From: Butyrivibrio sp.
Lineage (GTDB): Bacteria > Bacillota > Clostridia > Lachnospirales > Lachnospiraceae
NCBI GenBank assembly: GCA_024694565.1
Contig: JAILJR010000192.1
Coordinates: 1-64,000, forward strand
Length of the DNA stretch: 64,000 bases
Direction: 5' to 3'
In this document: positions 60,587 through 64,000 of the stretch, one piece after another
How positions within the stretch are numbered: position 1 is the first letter of the stretch
Layout of the letters: every line of letters begins with the position of its first letter
Notes under the pieces: model-generated
The model's input: only the letters and a program-made list of their open reading frames with translations
Database searches by the model: none
What the model was told of the DNA's origin: nothing
Program-made: the position numbers and the translations under genes

Positions 60587-62152
60587 TCAATGTCTATTTT
60601 TCCGTATGAGGAATTTTTCAATACGTCCAAGCAGCACCTTCAATCCGAATGCCCCATAGGGCAGCCAATAAATGTAATACCTCATTGCATATCTGGATGA
60701 CCCCTCCCAGAACTGATGAAAGATTATTCCACCAAAGATCAGTACCGGCAAAAGCATCTCCTGATAAGTAAACTTTCTTCCCTTGATTATTCCAAACAGA
60801 TACACCGAAACCCCGGCATAGCATACCGGCATAAATACGTTCATTATCCAGCAAAGCACCCTTGACCCCTTTCCAAAAACCAGGAAGTCGCAAAGCGCCG
60901 GCTGATTCTCAACATGCCTCGACACAAGATCAAGATTGTGGGTCGATATGGCAACAGAATCCGCCCATTGAGTGGTGAATTTTCTGACGAAAAAGCGAGC
61001 GGCATAAAGAGGATTCTCAGCGAATTTTTCAAGCGTCTGCCTTATATTCTCCTTAGCCTCTCTCGCAGTAGCCTCAGAGTCGTAGTTGTTCTCCCTGAAA
61101 ACCCGGTAGTTATATCCATTATACCATCCGTCCTCAAGATCGCTCTCCTGAAGCCCCATTGCAATGTGCGACCACGAGGGACTGCCCTTGGGTATTTCAG
61201 ACAGACCGCTGACACTGCAGTAATATGCGTTTATGGCCTCCTTGAAGACAAAAGTCAGCGCAAGGAAAAGAGCTGCAAGCGCAAGTGCTTTCACAGTTTT
61301 TTTCAGGTCGAAGCCTGCAGCTTTTTCCTCTTTCGAAGCAAAAACTCCCTCCAGTATCAGTATTCCCACAAGTGCTATCAGCGTTACCTCGCAGTTTGTC
61401 TTTAAAAGGACCGCAAGGGCGATGGCGATTGCTGACACAACGGCATATACCGTCTTTTTCCTCTTAAGGTACAGCACCATCATGTAAATAGCCAGCGTCT
61501 GAGGCGCCATGCTCAGTATGTCGCCATAAATAAATGTCACATAATTGTAAAAGAAAAGAGCCCCGAAGGACATGAGTCCTGCAATGCCGCAGACCACCCT
61601 GTCGCCAAACAGCTCCCAGGTTATGCGGTAGATAAGGAACATGGTCACCAGTATGCATAAAAGCTGAACCAGCTCCCATGCAAGAAAATTACTCTCTCCA
61701 AACAAAAGCGCCATTATCTGCCCAAAAGCAGTATATCCCAGCTGAAACGGCCAGATAAAAAGATATCCCCCCGGCTTTGTAAGTGATGTGTAATCACCTG
61801 CCATGAACTCATTTATGCAGGCATCAACCAAAAGTGCATCGTCCACAGCTCTGGGCCTGATTGCCCACAGAAGCATCAGACTGTAAAGCGTAATAAAAAC
61901 AAGACTTCCGGCGGTGAATATCCTGTATTTTTCAAAACAGCTTTTCATATACAGGACAAAAAATACACCGAGCGTAAGAAGCAGCAGAATAATAAGCCGT
62001 GGTATGTTCTCGGAGCCATATATGGGCCGGTCTACGTCCGAGTGCATCTCATAGTAGATAGTGGTCAGTGAGCTCACTACCAGAACCACTATGGACGTGG
62101 CAAGGAGGAAGAATACCATTATTTTGAATAGGTATGATACGCCTCTGTTCAA
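60587..62152 (-). CDS. GT-C glycosyltransferase-like membrane protein (GT39-like)
   Basis: A 521-residue protein with about eleven membrane segments. The first large outer loop has PRAVDDALLVDACINEF near residue 95 with an acidic pair, then TSLTKPGGYLFIWPFQLGY, the shape of GT39-type proteins. A central outer loop (about 300-390) is rich in Tyr and Asn. The start is a TTG 8 bases after GGGGAG; the next Met is at codon 12. It is directly coupled to the second GT39-like gene, so the two may act on the same polymer. Confidence 0.76.
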   Translation of the reverse strand: MNRGVSYLFKIMVFFLLATSIVVLVVSSLTTIYYEMHSDVDRPIYGSENIPRLIILLLLTLGVFFVLYMKSCFEKYRIFTAGSLVFITLYSLMLLWAIRPRAVDDALLVDACINEFMAGDYTSLTKPGGYLFIWPFQLGYTAFGQIMALLFGESNFLAWELVQLLCILVTMFLIYRITWELFGDRVVCGIAGLMSFGALFFYNYVTFIYGDILSMAPQTLAIYMMVLYLKRKKTVYAVVSAIAIALAVLLKTNCEVTLIALVGILILEGVFASKEEKAAGFDLKKTVKALALAALFLALTFVFKEAINAYYCSVSGLSEIPKGSPSWSHIAMGLQESDLEDGWYNGYNYRVFRENNYDSEATAREAKENIRQTLEKFAENPLYAARFFVRKFTTQWADSVAISTHNLDLVSRHVENQPALCDFLVFGKGSRVLCWIMNVFMPVCYAGVSVYLFGIIKGRKFTYQEMLLPVLIFGGIIFHQFWEGSSRYAMRYYIYWLPYGAFGLKVLLGRIEKFLIRKNRH

Positions 62153-62166
62153 TTAAGTTACTCCCC

Positions 62167-63261
62167 TCAATATCTGTTACACAGGTCAATGACAAGAGAT
62201 ACCTCGTCATCACTCATCTCCGGAAACAGCGGAAGGGTCGCACAGTGATCTGCAAGCTTTTCTGCATTCGGACAGTCCCCCTGCCTGTATCCAAGATCCG
62301 AATACGCCTTCTGAAGATGGCAGGGAACAGGGTAATGCCTGTTGCACTCCACATCATGCTCGCCCATGTATCTGAGGAAATCCTCAGGGTCAGGGACCTG
62401 AACCTCAAAGAGATGATATACAGGAGTTGTGTTTGCGGGATGTGCCTGCAAAATGAATTTGTCGTTTGTTATTTCGCGGCAGTATCTCTCCCCGATTTCC
62501 TGTCTTCTCTTTGTCCAGCCGTCAAGGTACTTAAGACTCACCGAAAGGACAGCCCCCTGGATACCCTCAAGCCGCATGTTGTAGCCCACGCGTTCATGGT
62601 AATATCTTACCCTGCAGCCCTGGTTTTTAAGAACATTGATCGTGTCTATATATTCCTCATTGTCTGAGGTGCAGGCTCCGCCCTCTCCAAAGGCATACAG
62701 GTTTTTGCCCGGGTAAAAAGAAAAGCAGCCTATATCTCCGAGACTCCCCACGCGCTTTCCCTCAAACAATGCGCCGTGGGCCTGAGCGCAGTCCTCAACG
62801 ACAAAGAGTGAGTGTCTGTCAGCAATTTCCTTAACTCTCTTAAAGTCAAAGGGCTGACCGTAAAGATGGACACCGATGATTCCCTTTGTCCTGTCTGTGA
62901 TCTTCTCCTCAATCCTGTCAGGATCTATCTCCCAGGTATCAGCTGTACAGTCCGCAAACACTGGAGTTGCGCCGGCGTGAGTAACACCCCAGGCGGTTGC
63001 GATATAGGTATTTGCCGGGACAATGACCTCATCCCCCGCACCCACTCCAAGAGCTATCATCGCAGCCTGCAGCGCGGTGGTTCCGTTATTGACTCCGGTG
63101 CAGTATTTCACATTGCAGTAGCCTGCAAACTCTTTTGCAAACTCATCCGCAAACCTTCCGCCTGAATATGCAGTCTCCACACAGACCTTCTCAATTGCAG
63201 AGAGGTACTCATCCCTGTGCCTGTCGAAATCTCTTTTAAGATCAATCCTTGGAAGTAACAT
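62167..63261 (-). CDS. DegT/DnrJ/EryC1 family sugar aminotransferase
   Basis: A 364-residue PLP enzyme. GVNNGTTALQAAMIALGVG near residue 56 binds the cofactor phosphate, VEDCAQAHGA near 155 has the PLP-stacking Asp, and CFSFYPGKNLYAFGEGG near 180 has the Schiff-base lysine. It adds an amino group to a nucleotide keto-sugar, for example a dTDP-4-keto or 3-keto-6-deoxyhexose. The rmlB product from this locus is a possible substrate. GAGGT is 5 bases before the ATG. Reductase or dehydratase use of the same fold is less likely because the lysine is present. Confidence 0.92.
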   Translation of the reverse strand: MLLPRIDLKRDFDRHRDEYLSAIEKVCVETAYSGGRFADEFAKEFAGYCNVKYCTGVNNGTTALQAAMIALGVGAGDEVIVPANTYIATAWGVTHAGATPVFADCTADTWEIDPDRIEEKITDRTKGIIGVHLYGQPFDFKRVKEIADRHSLFVVEDCAQAHGALFEGKRVGSLGDIGCFSFYPGKNLYAFGEGGACTSDNEEYIDTINVLKNQGCRVRYYHERVGYNMRLEGIQGAVLSVSLKYLDGWTKRRQEIGERYCREITNDKFILQAHPANTTPVYHLFEVQVPDPEDFLRYMGEHDVECNRHYPVPCHLQKAYSDLGYRQGDCPNAEKLADHCATLPLFPEMSDDEVSLVIDLCNRY

Positions 63262-63321
63262 CTTTCACCTCTGACTATGCGTCTACCATACATTTTACTA
63301 TATCTTCGGTCGTCTCAATCC

Positions 63322-63376
63322 TATGATGGTGCCCGACAAAAGCTCACCAGTCAAGCTTTTGTGGAGCGACTCATCC
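63322..63376. repeat. Short palindromic repeat, probable family member
   Basis: TATGATGGTGCCCGACAAAAGCT and AGCTTTTGTGGAGC flank an 8-bp perfect hairpin (CAAAAGCT/AGCTTTTG). The ends resemble those of the element at 58936-59014. It overlaps the last codons of the upstream GT2 gene. Confidence 0.5.
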
Positions 63377-64000
63377 TATATGATATCTGAATTTCAGCGA
63401 ATCCTCTTTTATAAATTCTTTCTTTAGCCTTAGAATGTTTTTCAGGTAATTTTTAATGGTTTTAGGAATGTTGACTGTGGTGTCGTAGTCCTCCGTCCAC
63501 TTAACCGGCATGTCATATATCTTCATTCCGTCCCGCTCAGCGCGAAGAAGGAACTCTATCATATAAAACCAGCCATTGTCATTGCTGCACTCTCTCACAA
63601 GATGCTCTGCCTGAGGCCTTCTGACAAAGGTAAAGCCGCAGATTGCATCTGTGCTCTTCATTCCAAGGATCCCCTTCAACAGTATCAGAAGCCCCTTACT
63701 TGTGATCTTCCTGTACCACTTTCTTCCTGCAACGTCGGATTTTCTCGAAAATCTCGATGCATTTATATATACAATGTCCTCTCTCTTTTCAAAAATATGT
63801 ATCATCTTTTTGATGTACCTGATATCAGTCGAGAGGTCAATGTCCATGTAGCCCACAATATCGCCGGTGCTCTTTTCAACTCCGGCTCTGAAGGCTATGC
63901 CCACGCCGCGTTCTTCAAGCCTTATGAATCTGACCTTTATATAGTCATCAAGGCTCTCATATTCCTTCACAAGGCGCCCTGCTATATCCGGTGTGTCATC
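63371..64000 (-). CDS. GT2 glycosyltransferase, N-terminus beyond the window
   Basis: The C-terminal part (at least 209 residues) of a GT2 enzyme; the frame stays open to the last base of the window, so the start lies outside. GVGIAFRAGVEKSTGDIVGYMDIDLSTD shows the metal-binding Asp region, and ICGFTFVRR with NGWFYMIEFLLRAE matches the acceptor half of polyprenyl-phosphate type GT2 proteins. No C-terminal membrane segment is seen. The last codons overlap a short palindromic repeat. It lies upstream of the DegT gene. Confidence 0.85.
   Translation of the reverse strand, partial: DDTPDIAGRLVKEYESLDDYIKVRFIRLEERGVGIAFRAGVEKSTGDIVGYMDIDLSTDIRYIKKMIHIFEKREDIVYINASRFSRKSDVAGRKWYRKITSKGLLILLKGILGMKSTDAICGFTFVRRPQAEHLVRECSNDNGWFYMIEFLLRAERDGMKIYDMPVKWTEDYDTTVNIPKTIKNYLKNILRLKKEFIKEDSLKFRYHIG

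Overview
The window looks like a chromosomal segment of a low-to-middle GC anaerobic Firmicute, most likely a Clostridia of the Lachnospiraceae type. The pointers are strong GGAGG-type ribosome sites, sigma-A-like promoters, an FMN riboswitch ahead of a RibU-type riboflavin ECF component, a TsaB-RimI fusion, LCP and GH25 wall proteins with bacterial Ig-like domains, and DUF6056/DUF6077-type membrane proteins. The family assignment is inference; nothing here is a species marker. Nearly every gene is on the minus strand and is read from right to left. The single forward gene is an HD-GYP phosphodiesterase at 9670-10755.

Region 1 (1-9300) is housekeeping: two tRNA-Ser genes behind one strong promoter, then (in transcription order) tsaE, tsaB-rimI, rnz, a small membrane protein, a YdjC-type deacetylase, tsaD, ispD and a GT4 glycosyltransferase. 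Most of these act in tRNA maturation (t6A synthesis and 3' processing). The riboflavin uptake gene follows with its FMN riboswitch and attenuator. Region 2 (9300-16600) holds HD-GYP, murA, a LysM/G5/M23 wall hydrolase, a membrane-anchored coiled coil made of 14-residue repeats, and a RelQ-type small alarmone synthetase.

Region 3 (15677-64000) is one very large cell-surface glycan locus. It has a polyprenyl-phosphate sugar transferase to start synthesis, several GT2 enzymes, a phosphoglucomutase, rmlA/rmlB/rmlC for activated deoxysugar, a Wzm/Wzt ABC exporter whose ATPase carries a C-terminal glycan-recognition-like domain, and a fused methyltransferase-kinase directly after wzt. An LCP protein can attach the finished polymer to the wall. 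Upstream (36656-64000) lie at least seven polytopic GT-C-like proteins, one polyprenyl-phosphate GT2 that could feed them, an MBOAT/SGNH acylation pair, further SGNH proteins, a radical SAM-SPASM protein, a DegT aminotransferase, an FAD oxidoreductase, uridine kinase and a 1249-residue GH25 muramidase with an unusual acidic N-terminus.

The most interesting signals are: (i) the Wzt-CBM plus methyltransferase-kinase pair, an arrangement known from WbdD chain-length control of Gram-negative O-antigens, here in an apparently Gram-positive genome; (ii) three neighbouring multi-domain GT2 proteins that carry complementary whole and half catalytic domains; (iii) a dispersed family of intergenic palindromic elements, with two roughly 200 bp copies and several shorter derivatives; (iv) a shared leader motif next to the ribosome site of relQ, a large GT2 and the radical SAM gene; (v) the acidic-repeat GH25 protein. 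All readings come from eye inspection of the sequence; no database search or folding program was run.
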